This document shows, piece by piece, positions 1 to 8,878 of a stretch of DNA of 64,000 nt. Origin of the DNA: Chytriomyces cf. hyalinus JEL632 (lineage: Eukaryota > Chytridiomycota > Chytridiomycetes > Chytridiales > Chytriomycetaceae); contig JAIWWG010000074.1 in assembly GCA_025435555.1 (NCBI GenBank), positions 62,001-126,000 on the forward strand. The letters run 5' to 3'. Position numbers and translations under genes: made by a program. Within the stretch, counting starts at the first letter, position 1; every line of letters starts with the position of its first letter. The notes beneath the pieces are model-generated. The model was not told the origin of the DNA, did no database searches, and worked only from the letters and a program-made list of their open reading frames with translations.

Positions 1-1
1 T

Positions 2-457
2 CACAAACACCCAGATTATGCTTTTAATGCACTTTTACCGTTCCCTGCTGGAAAACGCCTTATCCCATTTCAACGCGTGCGAAAAGACCATCAAAATGAT
101 GCAATTATCAAAGCATTGTATGCGTGTGAACAGCAGTACCAACCTCAACAGCAACACTATCAGCCACAACAATACCGCCCACCACTCAACTACAACAACA
201 GCTACAACAACTACAGCAATTTTGTCGGTACTTCTGATCAACATCAACAACAAATTCGCATTGGGTTTTGCTCGGGACCTGTAACGGCACAAGTAGTGGG
301 AGAGATGAATCCAGTATGCCTCCTTGTGGGTGATTCTGTGAGCACAGCAAAAAGAATGGAAGCCACCTCGATTACATGTGTGACAGAGCAAGGACAGCTT
401 GATCAAGGCCAAGTTTGCAATGAGCCGGTCCGAGAGGGTAAATACAGAGGTGGGTGA
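2..457 (+). CDS. Partial ORF ending in a class III nucleotide cyclase-like segment
   Basis: The frame is open from the window edge to a stop at 457. The first half is rich in Gln, Asn and Tyr (many CAG/CAA and AAC codons) and is not recognisable. The second half, from about position 254, reads like the late part of an adenylate/guanylate cyclase catalytic domain: IRIGFCSGPV, then VVG, then CLLVGDSVSTA and RMEAT, which match the family pattern SGPV...VVG...CLFGDTVNTASRME. The ORF stops about 25 residues later, after EPVREGKYRGG. Upstream cyclase motifs, including the metal-binding aspartates, are not seen next to it. It is either the last exons of a gene lying mostly outside the window or a decayed fragment. 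Confidence 0.45.
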   Translation, partial: HKHPDYAFNALLPFPAGKRLIPFQRVRKDHQNDAIIKALYACEQQYQPQQQHYQPQQYRPPLNYNNSYNNYSNFVGTSDQHQQQIRIGFCSGPVTAQVVGEMNPVCLLVGDSVSTAKRMEATSITCVTEQGQLDQGQVCNEPVREGKYRGG

Positions 458-579
458 CTTTGTAACGTCATCATATCTTGGCAGTGCAAGCGAGACATTC
501 TATTTGGATGGACGGCTGTGACGGAGTGGGGCCATTTTTGGGACGGTCTGATTGTACATATACATGCATACAGCGCAAC

Positions 580-707
580 TATATAAGCGCCATTAAAGCG
601 AATATTTTGAAATTGGGCAACCCTTTGAAATGGGGACTTCATAAAATCATGGGATAAATGTGTGGGGGTTGCGAGATTCGTGGGGTAAAGGCTGATTAGT
701 ATAAAAA
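580..707 (+). promoter_or_regulatory. Two TATA-like boxes upstream of the His/Met-rich ORF
   Basis: TATATAAG at 580-587 and TATAAAAA at 700-707. The second lies 48 bp before the ATG at 755, a usual spacing for a fungal core promoter with a short 5' UTR. The rest of 458-754 shows no gene. Confidence 0.4.
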
Positions 708-754
708 CCAACCTGCAGAGCCAACACACCGCCATCAGCAATCGAATACACACA

Positions 755-1627
755 ATGGGAACATCCGCCGAACTCTACAACAACAACATCGTCCCAGCTG
801 CTGCTGCTGCTGCGAATCCAACCGCAGACGCACCGGCACCACCACGCGGACAATGGGTCTTCATCCCCGACTTTGAGGAGGACCAGACCGGCATTGCTGC
901 AGGCATGGCCGGCACGGGACTCGAGCCAAGCGGCACGCGAGTCTACTTTGACAGCCACGGCCAAAAGCACGGCAAATATCACAAACACGGCGTCAAGTCC
1001 GACTCCGATTCAGACTCCGAATCAGAGTCAGACAATGTCTTTTCTGGCTCAGACGCGGAGATGAAGCGCAACTTCAAAGACCAGATGCGCAAACACAAGG
1101 AACAGATGAAGACCCAACGTAGGCAGATGAAGGATCAGCACAGACAACTGAAGGATCAGATGAGGCAGCAACACAAGATGCACCACCGCGGTCCTTTTGG
1201 CCGTCACCCTCACGATCTTCATCACCACCATCACCATGGACATCACGGACACCCAGCTCCACCCATGCCTCCGATGCCGCCCATGCCTCCGATGCCACCC
1301 ATGCCACAGATGCCGCAGATGCCGCAGATGCCTCACATCCCTGCATTTGGCCAACCAACGGCATTCCATTTCGGAAACGGACCATCTTCGTCCTCCGTTC
1401 CTACATCAACTGTTCCAGGCGTTCCATTCATGTTTGGATTCACAAGTATCCCTCCTTTTGAAGCCCTCTCTGCAAAGCAGCAAGAAGCTGCCGACAACGG
1501 GGCTGAAGTGATCCGCGTGGCCGAGAGCAGCGAAAGCTGGGTATGCCGTGAGACGACCAAGAATGGTAAAGCTGCGTACGAGTTTTTCAAGCAGGAAAGC
1601 GCCAAAGAAAAGGGAAAGGAAGTGTGA
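755..1627 (+). CDS. Low-complexity His/Met/Pro-rich protein, function unknown
   Basis: A 290-residue single-exon ORF with a TATA-like box 48 bp upstream and an AATAAA-like signal about 30 bp after the stop. It has, in order, an Ala-rich N-terminus, an acidic Ser-Asp-Glu run (about residues 85-98), a highly charged Lys/Arg/Gln coiled-coil-like segment with repeated KDQ/KEQ units (about 103-140), a His cluster (about 150-165), a run of PMP repeats (about 168-195), and a C-terminal part without repeats that contains SWVCRETTKNGKAAYEFF. No signal peptide or membrane segment is seen. His- and Met-rich stretches can bind Cu or Ni, but nothing here proves that. I do not recognise the family. Confidence 0.65.
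   Translation: MGTSAELYNNNIVPAAAAAANPTADAPAPPRGQWVFIPDFEEDQTGIAAGMAGTGLEPSGTRVYFDSHGQKHGKYHKHGVKSDSDSDSESESDNVFSGSDAEMKRNFKDQMRKHKEQMKTQRRQMKDQHRQLKDQMRQQHKMHHRGPFGRHPHDLHHHHHHGHHGHPAPPMPPMPPMPPMPPMPQMPQMPQMPHIPAFGQPTAFHFGNGPSSSSVPTSTVPGVPFMFGFTSIPPFEALSAKQQEAADNGAEVIRVAESSESWVCRETTKNGKAAYEFFKQESAKEKGKEV
1262..1335 (+). repeat. Coding minisatellite of 9-bp ATGCCnCCn units
   Basis: About eight head-to-tail copies of a 9-bp unit encode Met-Pro-Pro or Met-Pro-Gln inside the His/Met-rich ORF. The first units carry CCT/CCG and the last carry CAG, so the array seems to have grown by duplication of neighbouring units. It is probably length-variable between strains. Confidence 0.8.
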
Positions 1628-2147
1628 TTGGCGCGTCGCGAAAACCCAAAGTATAAATAAATTCTGAGCATAAAATATTTTTTTGAACCACATAAACACC
1701 ACCGGTCAACCGCATCTCGTTCACGTCATCAGCGATGCGAATGCCTCTCTTCTCACCAGTGGTGTCTGGCTTATTGCTGTGCACGCAAACTCATGGTGTC
1801 TGTTTTCGAATGAGCTTCTGTCTTGCTGGGACGGCGAGGTTGCAGCCACGCTCCAGGTCTTTCGTACCATCGATTTTCTTCCATCATTCACCGCATGCCT
1901 CAACTTTGTCCCCGCTCTATGACCAGAACAACAAGTCACTGCATTACCACAACAACTCAGCATACAGGATCGCAAGCATTGATGGTGCAGTCAATACACG
2001 AACCGCCGCGTCAATCGAAGTGCAAGCGTATCCAACTATCAAACTAATCCAGCAGGTACTCGGCGTGTTGTTTGTTTGTTTAATGGCCAAAGGAAACTCA
2101 TGCTTTTTTGTGAGGGTATGGTATGGACGTTCCGCGACACACAAAAC
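1628..2147. other. Mostly empty stretch; possible upstream exons of a small gene
   Basis: After the polyadenylation signal of the preceding ORF I see only short overlapping ORFs without family resemblance. A donor-like CAG/GTACTCGG near 2056 could join an exon beginning near ATG 1919 to the ORF at 2148, but this is speculative. Confidence 0.3.
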
Positions 2148-2417
2148 ATGACCACTTCAAACATTCTCCAATTCGCATCCGAACACTGGAAAGAATACGC
2201 GTGGTTCAACAAGTTACCCACAACTTGGAGTGTGTGGTTTAAACTACAACTAGACTTGTTCAATACGATTTGCGGGATGCTCGCAGCCCTGGAAGCGACG
2301 ATGGGCGCACTTTCGACATCAGAATCTGTGACGAATCTTCTTTCTTATACGGTGCTGGTAGGATCTGTCATTGGAGTTGGAGTGCTGTTGCCTTTCGGGA
2401 TAGTTTACATGGCATGA
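2148..2417 (+). CDS. Possible small membrane protein
   Basis: A 90-codon ORF starting MTTSNILQFASEHW. The N-terminal half is mixed and aromatic-rich. The C-terminal third is strongly hydrophobic (VLVGSVIGVGVLLPFGIVYM) and would make one transmembrane helix, possibly a tail anchor. No family is recognised. A longer reading from an upstream ATG at 2076 exists in the same frame. It is supported only by composition. Confidence 0.3.
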   Translation: MTTSNILQFASEHWKEYAWFNKLPTTWSVWFKLQLDLFNTICGMLAALEATMGALSTSESVTNLLSYTVLVGSVIGVGVLLPFGIVYMA

Positions 2418-2692
2418 AAAGGAAAATAACACGCGCTATCCTGCTTCACTTGGTTGCAAATTCTGTAAATTCTGCATATTTCGACCGTCGAATCACCTCA
2501 CATCGAAAGATTCACAAAAACCAAGTGGTATCGGCGAGCCATATTATTTGTTCACTGCTAATCCATTCGAAAACCAGCAAAAGAGTGCAGGGCAGCAGCT
2601 GTTCAACTTGCACCAAACTCTTACGCGTGTTTTCTATATTCATTTCGGATTGAGAATTGGTGACACAATTACTTGGAGTTGTGAACATGAAC

Positions 2693-3123
2693 GTCAATCT
2701 TGAAGCAAGGAGAGACAGTGAATTGGGCCTTTAAAATGCCTTACCTTTCTTTTTGCGTGGATGGAAGCTTGCTGCAGCTTCGACGACCAGTTTAGGAGTC
2801 GCTGTTGTTGCAGGCCGTATCGCCAGCATGACAAGCCACGGTTGCAGTCAAGTCCCATCGGAAACTTGCAAGTGAGCTACGCTTACGCCATTCAGACGCA
2901 GGTGTCAAGTTGCGACCGTTGCGCTGCTTGTTGGTGTTGATTGGTTGTGTTATAGAGTGTGCCGGTCCATTGCTGCTCGACTCTTGGCTGCTGAGGAGCT
3001 TTCGATGATATAGGAAGTCACGTTTGCAAGCATTTGGTTCCAACTTACATTCACAGATCCTCCGCTGAAGCATTGCTCACTGTTGGCCTGTGTTTGCTGA
3101 AATCAATTTCAAATTTTACTCAA
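2693..3123. repeat. Direct repeat, diverged copy of 62039-62481
   Basis: This runs parallel, in the same orientation, to 62039-62481: the opening GTCAATCTTGAAGCAAGGAG, TTTCGATGATATAGGAAGTCA and CTTACATTCACAGATCCTCC are shared, with scattered substitutions and small indels. Both copies keep a minus-strand ORF of about 94 codons (MLQRRICECKLEPNA...), but the substitutions do not avoid amino-acid changes, so I do not call a gene. In both places the block lies next to the 3' end of deoxyhypusine synthase sequence, so it was copied together with it. Confidence 0.8.
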
Positions 3124-3149
3124 AGCAGAACCAAAACGATCCACATCTG

Positions 3150-3440
3150 GCGTACACTTTTCACTGGGCTTTGCTTCGATCTTAAACTTTCTCCAGGGGA
3201 CGGCTTTGTCAGGGCAAGCACCAGTATCACTTTTATCAAACCTTTTCGCTTGTGTTGATGTACCTGCGGCATTTTTCGCTGATTTTCGGAAGAGTTAAAA
3301 GCCATGTGAGGCGAAATAATCCGTTTTGCCAGTTTTAGAGTGTTACCGTCAGGTTTCGTGTTGCAAATGTGAAGATTGATCACGCCTCCCACTCCAGTTT
3401 GTTTGCATAAATGGCGTGGCTGTTGGTGGATCTTTCCAAA
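3150..3440 (-). pseudogene. Deoxyhypusine synthase C-terminal remnant
   Basis: A decayed copy of the 3' part of the DHS gene at 62752-63975. Read on the minus strand it still shows a piece matching [16 protein letters not shown] (here KFKIEAKPSEKCTPD) and, further upstream, GGVINLHICN matching [14 protein letters not shown] of the intact gene. Frames are broken, the catalytic-lysine segment is altered and the first two thirds are absent. About 270 bp that separates the gene from the neighbouring repeat at the right-hand locus is missing here. It is not functional. Confidence 0.75.
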
Positions 3441-3877
3441 ACAGCTGTATTTATTGATTGCCCGCAGCATTTTAAATCTGATAAGAGTACGCTGTGGCGT
3501 TGCATTCATACTTTCCGTTGACGAAAAGCTTGTTTTTGAAAACGCGCAAAAGAGCGGCAGTATCCAAATGAAATGGAATTGGGAGGACGGGTATCGAGGT
3601 GCTGACAGATCGCGAGAATGAAGAGTGCGAACCTGTCCCCGCAAAATGTGTCTGTAACCCTGTTTGCAGGTGCAATGTCCTGCCTTTGAAGAATTTGTTA
3701 GAGTGTTTTTTCTGGCGCCAGCTTCCCGTACAAGTCGTGTGTTCAATGAATCGCGTTGTGGTTGTTGGTCGTGATTACATATTAACGTCACCCAAATTGA
3801 AGGTGGCGTGGCATATAACTAAGCAAGATTTGACTTGGAACAAGCTGAGATCCAGAAACAAAGTCCAAATAAAAAAC
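3441..3877. other. No recognisable gene
   Basis: Only short ORFs without family resemblance. It probably holds the edge of the duplicated block and the promoter of the acyl-CoA dehydrogenase gene. Confidence 0.4.
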
Positions 3878-6033
3878 ATGTCCAAAACGTATTCGCGCGA
3901 CGGTGAGTCCCCTTTCTCGGACACTCGCTGCATCCATCAAACTTACTCAGATCTGCAAAGAGGTGGCCAGACACTCCAGCCCCAAAGACCTCTGGGTTGT
4001 CATTGACGGGAAGGTCTATGATTTGACAGGTGTGCTATCCCACCCACCCGCTTACAACTGCAAGTAACGCTTTGCATCCCTTGAGCAGAGTTTGCCGAAG
4101 ATCACCCAGGAAGCGCCGTGGTCCTTTGGAAAGTCGCTGGACAGGTTTGGAATGACTTGCATTTGCCAACAGTTCTCACAACTCGCTCCCACTCACACCC
4201 ACTCACGCCAACAGGATGCGACTGAGCAGTTCTTTGCATTCCACCGACAAGAGATCCTCTTCAAGTACAAGCGTCTATGTATCGGAAGCATTGAAGGCCA
4301 GCAGTCTCTCTTGCAACCCGCTGCCTTTGGATCCATGTCCACTGTCCCATACGCCGAAAGCCTGTCAGCCATCCAAAGACCCTCTCCGTTCTACAACGAA
4401 TCGCATCTCGCCTTCAAAAAGGCCATCCGCGCTTTCTGTGACGAGCACATCCAGCCCGACTGTGAACTATACGGAAACTCGGGCAAAGTCCCCGACAAGG
4501 AAATCTTTCTCAAGATGGGCGAGGCAAACTTGCTTGCCCTTCGAATTGCGCCGGGTAAACATCTGAAAGGGTTGAAACTGCCGGGCGGGATCAAACCTGA
4601 GGAATACGACTATTTCCATGAAAGTATTATCCACGAAGAGTTTTCGCGTTGTGGAATCTATGGGTATGGTGAAGGACTTGGAAGTGGGATGGTGATTGGG
4701 TTACCGCCGATTATGGCATTTGGCCCCGCGTGGATGCAGCAAAAGGTTGTTCCAGAGATTCTGAGTGGGAGAAAGTTGGTTTGTTTGGCGATTACCGAGC
4801 CTACTGCTGGAAGCGATGTTGCTGGACTGACGACACAGGCTGTCAAGTTGAGTCGCATTTCCTTTCTTGTTTTTATTTTATTGTCTCGCGTTTGTCGTTG
4901 ACGGATATTCCCCAGAACGCCATGTGGAAAGTTTTACATTGTCAACGGTGTGAAAAAGTGGATCACAAACGGAACATTTTGCGACTACTTCACAACAGCT
5001 GTCAAGACTGGAGATGGACGCTACGATATGACCGTGCTGCTGATTGAGCGTGGGCAAGGCGTTTCTACCGAAACGATCAAAACCTCTGGATCCACCTCCG
5101 CAGGCACTGCCTACGTTACATTTGAAAATGTCAAAGTTCCAGTTGAAAATGTGATTGGAAAGGAGGGACGCGGATTCGAAGTTGTCATGTCCAACTTTAA
5201 CCAGTGAAGTGGCTTTTTTGTTTTGTATTTATAGAGTTTTTGTGGCTGATGCGTCAATGTTTTGTGTGAGTGCAGTGAGAGATGGATCATGTGTGCTGCT
5301 GCTTGTTCTGCCGCTGTGAGTTTTGCTCTTCAGTCGGGCCTTTAATTTGTCCCAGCGCATTTGCTAAATTTCTTTCTCAACTCAGCGTCAAGTGATTGAG
5401 GAATGCTTCAAATGGGCGACACAGCGTAAAGTCTTTGGAAAGGCGCTTATCGAACAGCCTGTCATTCGATACAAGCTGGGAGAGATGGTCAGATGGAAAC
5501 TTCTTTTATATGACTGAGCTAAGCATGAAATGTCTAAAATGGTTTTTTTTCAGATTGCCGAGCTTGAGTCTGCGCAGAGTTGGACAGACATGACCACGTA
5601 TCAAATGACCAAAATGTCGTATGCCGAGCAAAACAAGAAGCTTGCTGGTCAGATTGCCTTGTTGAAAGTGAGTTGGGGGAGGGTTGTTTTTCTGGTTTTC
5701 TCGGGCCTCTCATGCTGATATCACTTGCCTTTTTGTTTTGATAGTACCGCTGCACAAGAATGGTGCACCTCGTTGCTGACAATTCTGTTCAAATCTTTGG
5801 AGGACGTGCGATCACGCGTACTGGAATGGTGAGAACTGCTCATGGGTGTCTCTCAACCGCGTCGTTGTTTTAACTGATTTCTTCGCTCCATTTTCTCTTT
5901 GCAGGGCCGGATTATTGAAAACTTTAACCGCGTGCACAAGTTTGGAGCGATTCTTGGAGGTTCTGAAGAGATTATGCTTGACCTTGGAGTTCGGCAGGCG
6001 ATGAAGTTTTACCCCAAGAACGCGAGACTTTAA
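3878..6033 (+). CDS. Cytochrome b5 / acyl-CoA dehydrogenase fusion
   Basis: A flavin-dependent acyl-CoA dehydrogenase with an N-terminal cytochrome b5 domain, interrupted by about nine short introns. The b5 domain is split over the first exons: DLWVVIDGKVYDLTEFAEDH, then HPGS (first heme ligand) and AGQDATEQFFAFH (second heme ligand). The dehydrogenase part follows: an N-terminal helical domain (FKKAIRAFCDEHIQPDCELYG), the FAD/substrate motif LAITEPTAGSDVAG, then FYIVNGVKKWITNGTFCDYF, VENVIGKEGRGFEVVMSNFNHERW, and a C-terminal helical domain with VQIFGGRAITRTGMGRIIENFNR. It ends MKFYPKNARL. Such b5 fusions are known in fungi; the b5 domain presumably passes electrons to or from the flavin. 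The substrate is unknown. The ATG at 3878 gives the b5 domain its usual short leader. Confidence 0.88.
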
Positions 6034-6311
6034 AAAAAAAGTGGTTTTTTGAATAAAGTGGAGCGGCCGGACGCTCTTTTGGGATTGTACTATTTTGCGT
6101 TGATGATCCATCTGCAGCTGGAAGTTCATACCACCAAAAGCCGTTTTTGTTTGTTGTTAAACGTGCTTGTATATTCTCAAACGGAAAAGTAGGATCTCAC
6201 GAATTGAATGGCCTCTGAGATGTAAGTCATTCTGGGACTTCTGACGTTTGAAACAGTCCCCTTTCTTTCAATTTTACCTTTATTTACGAATTTATACATA
6301 AGAACAACCAG

Positions 6312-7227
6312 ATGGGCAAGACGGGCAAGCAGCACAAGAAGCTGAAGCAGCTGCACGCAATGACCACTTCAGACATACTGGAATCTGACACCCGCACTCC
6401 AGGACTCAAACGATCATCCCCGGATGCAGACACGGAAGCGGAGATTGAAGCGGACGAACAACAACCAGGGATGGAGTGCCACATAATTGGCGGCACACGG
6501 GTGTCTTTTGCCGAGATTTCTGCGACAATGAAAGTGCTGTAAGCGTTCGTGGCGGCGCCCGATGCTCTGAAGGGCAACACGTTCAAGCCGCTGCGTGCTA
6601 TGCTGCATTCACTGAGAGCTGAGGCAAAGGTGCATGCGGGCATTGGCGCAGGAGCTTCGTTGTCGGGACGGGTGGGCGATGCAGGTATTCGTTCATTGGT
6701 TCGTTTACTGTGTGAAGTCTGATGACTCATCTTGACATTGTTGTTGTCAGTCTCTGATCAGCGATGGCAGGACGCAATGGACGCGCTTTCAGAAATGCGT
6801 GCGCAGAGACAGTATCCACGACTTGGCGCACTGCAGAGGTGGGTGCGGGATTGCGATGCCGCTGCGTCAACCACGACTCTCAAGAGGGACACCCAAGTCA
6901 TGCGTGTGTTGGATGCCATCTTGAGAACGGCTGATCCGAAGACAAATGGTGCATTGGCTGCTTGGACGAGCGATTTCAAGTCTTTCAAGGTTGTCGACGG
7001 TATTCGCATGCTCGGAATCTGGGACCCGTATCCCGACCGACTCGAAAAGGACGCGGTTGTTCAGTCGGGAACTCAAGTTGCGCCGTGTAAGTCAAGGTTG
7101 TTTAGCGACAGCCCATGCTGAAGTGCTCTCTCTTGTTCCAGCGCCTGCACAAGAATCACAATACAACCCGCTGCTCAAGACCATTTGTCAAGAAAAAGGC
7201 CACGAGCGTCGACCACCCAACCACTAA
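6312..7227 (+). CDS. Conserved-looking ORF of unknown function, in frame with the oxygenase
   Basis: Three coding blocks: 6312-6685, then after a GT-AG intron 6750-7088, then after a second intron (GTAAGT donor) 7141-7227. It opens MGKTGKQHKKLKQLHAM, followed by an acidic Ser/Asp/Glu region. Later blocks read as folded protein (NTFKPLRAMLHSLRAEAKVH; RWQDAMDALSEMRAQRQYP; LGALQRWVRDCDAA; VMRVLDAILRTADP). An in-frame TAA lies at 6540-6542, inside the first block, with coding-like sequence on both sides. Either the stop falls in an unrecognised intron (a GTAAGC donor overlaps it), or the gene is broken or read through. The block ends in TAA at 7225-7227, and the next ATG follows 3 bp later in the same frame, so it may be the N-terminal part of a longer oxygenase protein. 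Confidence 0.55.
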
Positions 7228-7230
7228 CCA

Positions 7231-7962
7231 ATGAAAATTTACACATCAGATCCATCCATCATTCGCTATTCCCTCAATGTGCAACCTAAAAAGATCCAAG
7301 CTCCCATTCTCCAAGACACAATCCTCATTCAAAATCTCCTGACTCTCGATGAATGCCGCCAAATTCTTCTCGCCGGCGAATCCGTCGGATTCACACCCGA
7401 TGAACCCGTCGTCGACACTGCAAACAGTCGCAGCACACTCGCGCACAATGTGATTTGGCTCACGGACTCGAAACTCGCGCAAACAATTCACGAACGATCG
7501 ACACCACATTTGCCAGCAACGATGCCCGAAGACGGCGATGTTTACAACAATGAAAGCACGTCTCACCGTGTCCTTGACGGGATCAACCCACGGTGGCGTG
7601 TGTATCGGTACGTGCCGGGTGCCATCTACCGTCCACATATTGATGGAGGATGGCCCAAGAGCGAGTACAATGTCGATACAGACACGTACACGTTTGATGC
7701 GAGTCAAGGATCCACTTGGTCGCGTCGTACGTTTTTGATTTATCTCAATGAAGGTTTTGAAGGGGGAGAAACAACGTACTTTGTACCGTCCAAGGATAGC
7801 GTCGGTGTTTTAGATGGCAAGTCGGTTGTTCCGCGTGCCGGGTGCGCCATGGTGTTTCCACATGGAAGCGTGAAGGGTAATCTTTTGCATGAAGGCAGCG
7901 GCGTCACCAAAGGTGTCAAGTATATTGCAAGGACAGATGTTTTGTATCGGAAAGTGGAGTGA
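7231..7962 (+). CDS. 2-oxoglutarate/Fe(II)-dependent dioxygenase, prolyl hydroxylase-like
   Basis: A 243-residue single-exon protein with a double-stranded beta-helix oxygenase fold. Iron ligands are visible: H136 and D138 in YRPHIDGGW, and H220 in GNLLHEGSGVTKG. K227 or K230 is placed to bind 2-oxoglutarate, where prolyl hydroxylases use Lys. The strands RRTFLIYLNEGFEGGETTYF and PRAGCAMVFPHG are typical of P4Hc-type enzymes. No signal peptide is seen, so a cytosolic or nuclear substrate is more likely than collagen-like secreted proteins. The start is 3 bp after the stop of the preceding ORF and in the same frame. AATAAA follows about 30 bp after the stop. Confidence 0.85.
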   Translation: MKIYTSDPSIIRYSLNVQPKKIQAPILQDTILIQNLLTLDECRQILLAGESVGFTPDEPVVDTANSRSTLAHNVIWLTDSKLAQTIHERSTPHLPATMPEDGDVYNNESTSHRVLDGINPRWRVYRYVPGAIYRPHIDGGWPKSEYNVDTDTYTFDASQGSTWSRRTFLIYLNEGFEGGETTYFVPSKDSVGVLDGKSVVPRAGCAMVFPHGSVKGNLLHEGSGVTKGVKYIARTDVLYRKVE

Positions 7963-8117
7963 TGCAAAGTTTGCGCGTTTATATTCTGTCAAATAAATTT
8001 ACACAAAGGTAAAAAATTGCTCTGTGGACTTCTTTACCAACACTTGCTTCGTTTTGAAATATGGACTTTTGACTTCTGCAATCCGCCTTCCGGTTCTTTG
8101 TTTGGCTTCAAGGCGTT

Positions 8118-8860
8118 GTGGCAACTGCTCAGATTCATCGATTGGCTTTGGGATTAAACGCCGAGAATCCAACGCGCTCCAATTTCAAATCCGCGCTTCA
8201 CCAAAGGGATAAAGAGTGTATTTTCTGCTGGGAAGATTGCGTGACCGAAGCCGTGCTTCTAATTCCACCAACGCTTGCAAGTTCGCTGAATGTACGGGCG
8301 CCTCCTTACCAAACTGGACTTGAATCGGTGTATCAAGTCTAAAACGGGTTGCTACTGTGTGCAAATTGTCATGGAGAATTTGATGCTCTCAGACAGTACA
8401 TTGATGTCGAGGACGGCTTGTTGCCAGTTTCGTCAACTTGACAAATGATCCAAATGACATAGAATATGCTCATGCAGTGTTGAAGTTACAAGTCGGACGT
8501 TCTTTCGGATCCACAGGGCTGTTGGCCGTGTTGACATTAATATTGTCGTTAATGCGATAGACTGAAGCAAGGAACTGCCGTTGTAATTTGCCAACGATAA
8601 CATTGGCAGCTGCGCGTCTGATTTGGAAAACGGTTGGAGCTGTCGATGATCTTGGCAAGGACTATTGGGATGATGATACAGGGAGTGTTCATAGTGTTTC
8701 AGCTATTATGGTAGATTGCAGAGGTGGTGGAGGAAAGAGAGTAAATAAAACAAAGTCGGGAAGTCAGGAAATACGATCCAAACTTTACCCCATCAGCTTT
8801 CAAGCAGGGATGGGGATTTATGAAAAGATTCCAGACCTACTTGGAGAAATAGGGTAGCAG
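8118..8860 (+). pseudogene. Decayed HNH-nuclease-like gene
   Basis: Scattered frames read like one protein. First RDKECIFCWEDCVTEAVLLI, a CxxC site followed by a segment before the HNH core; then, just past a stop, NGLLLCANCHGEFDALRQYI, which resembles the NG(I/L)LL....H..FD part of HNH_2-type nucleases common in fungal genomes. Further down, GAVDDLGKDYWDDD and an open tail to 8857. Stops and frame changes separate the pieces, and the right end is cut abruptly by the cullin copy at 8879. The family call rests on these short motifs only. Confidence 0.4.
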
Positions 8861-8878
8861 AGCATTGTTGTTGGTCTT

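Noticed and set aside
1049-1385. Antisense ORFs across the His/Met-rich gene
   Set aside because: They are mirror translations of a repetitive coding region and have no independent support.
6540-7227. Reassignment of UAA to sense, to explain in-frame stops before the oxygenase
   Set aside because: Other convincing genes here (acyl-CoA dehydrogenase, mitochondrial carrier) end on TAA exactly where their families end, so UAA is a normal stop.
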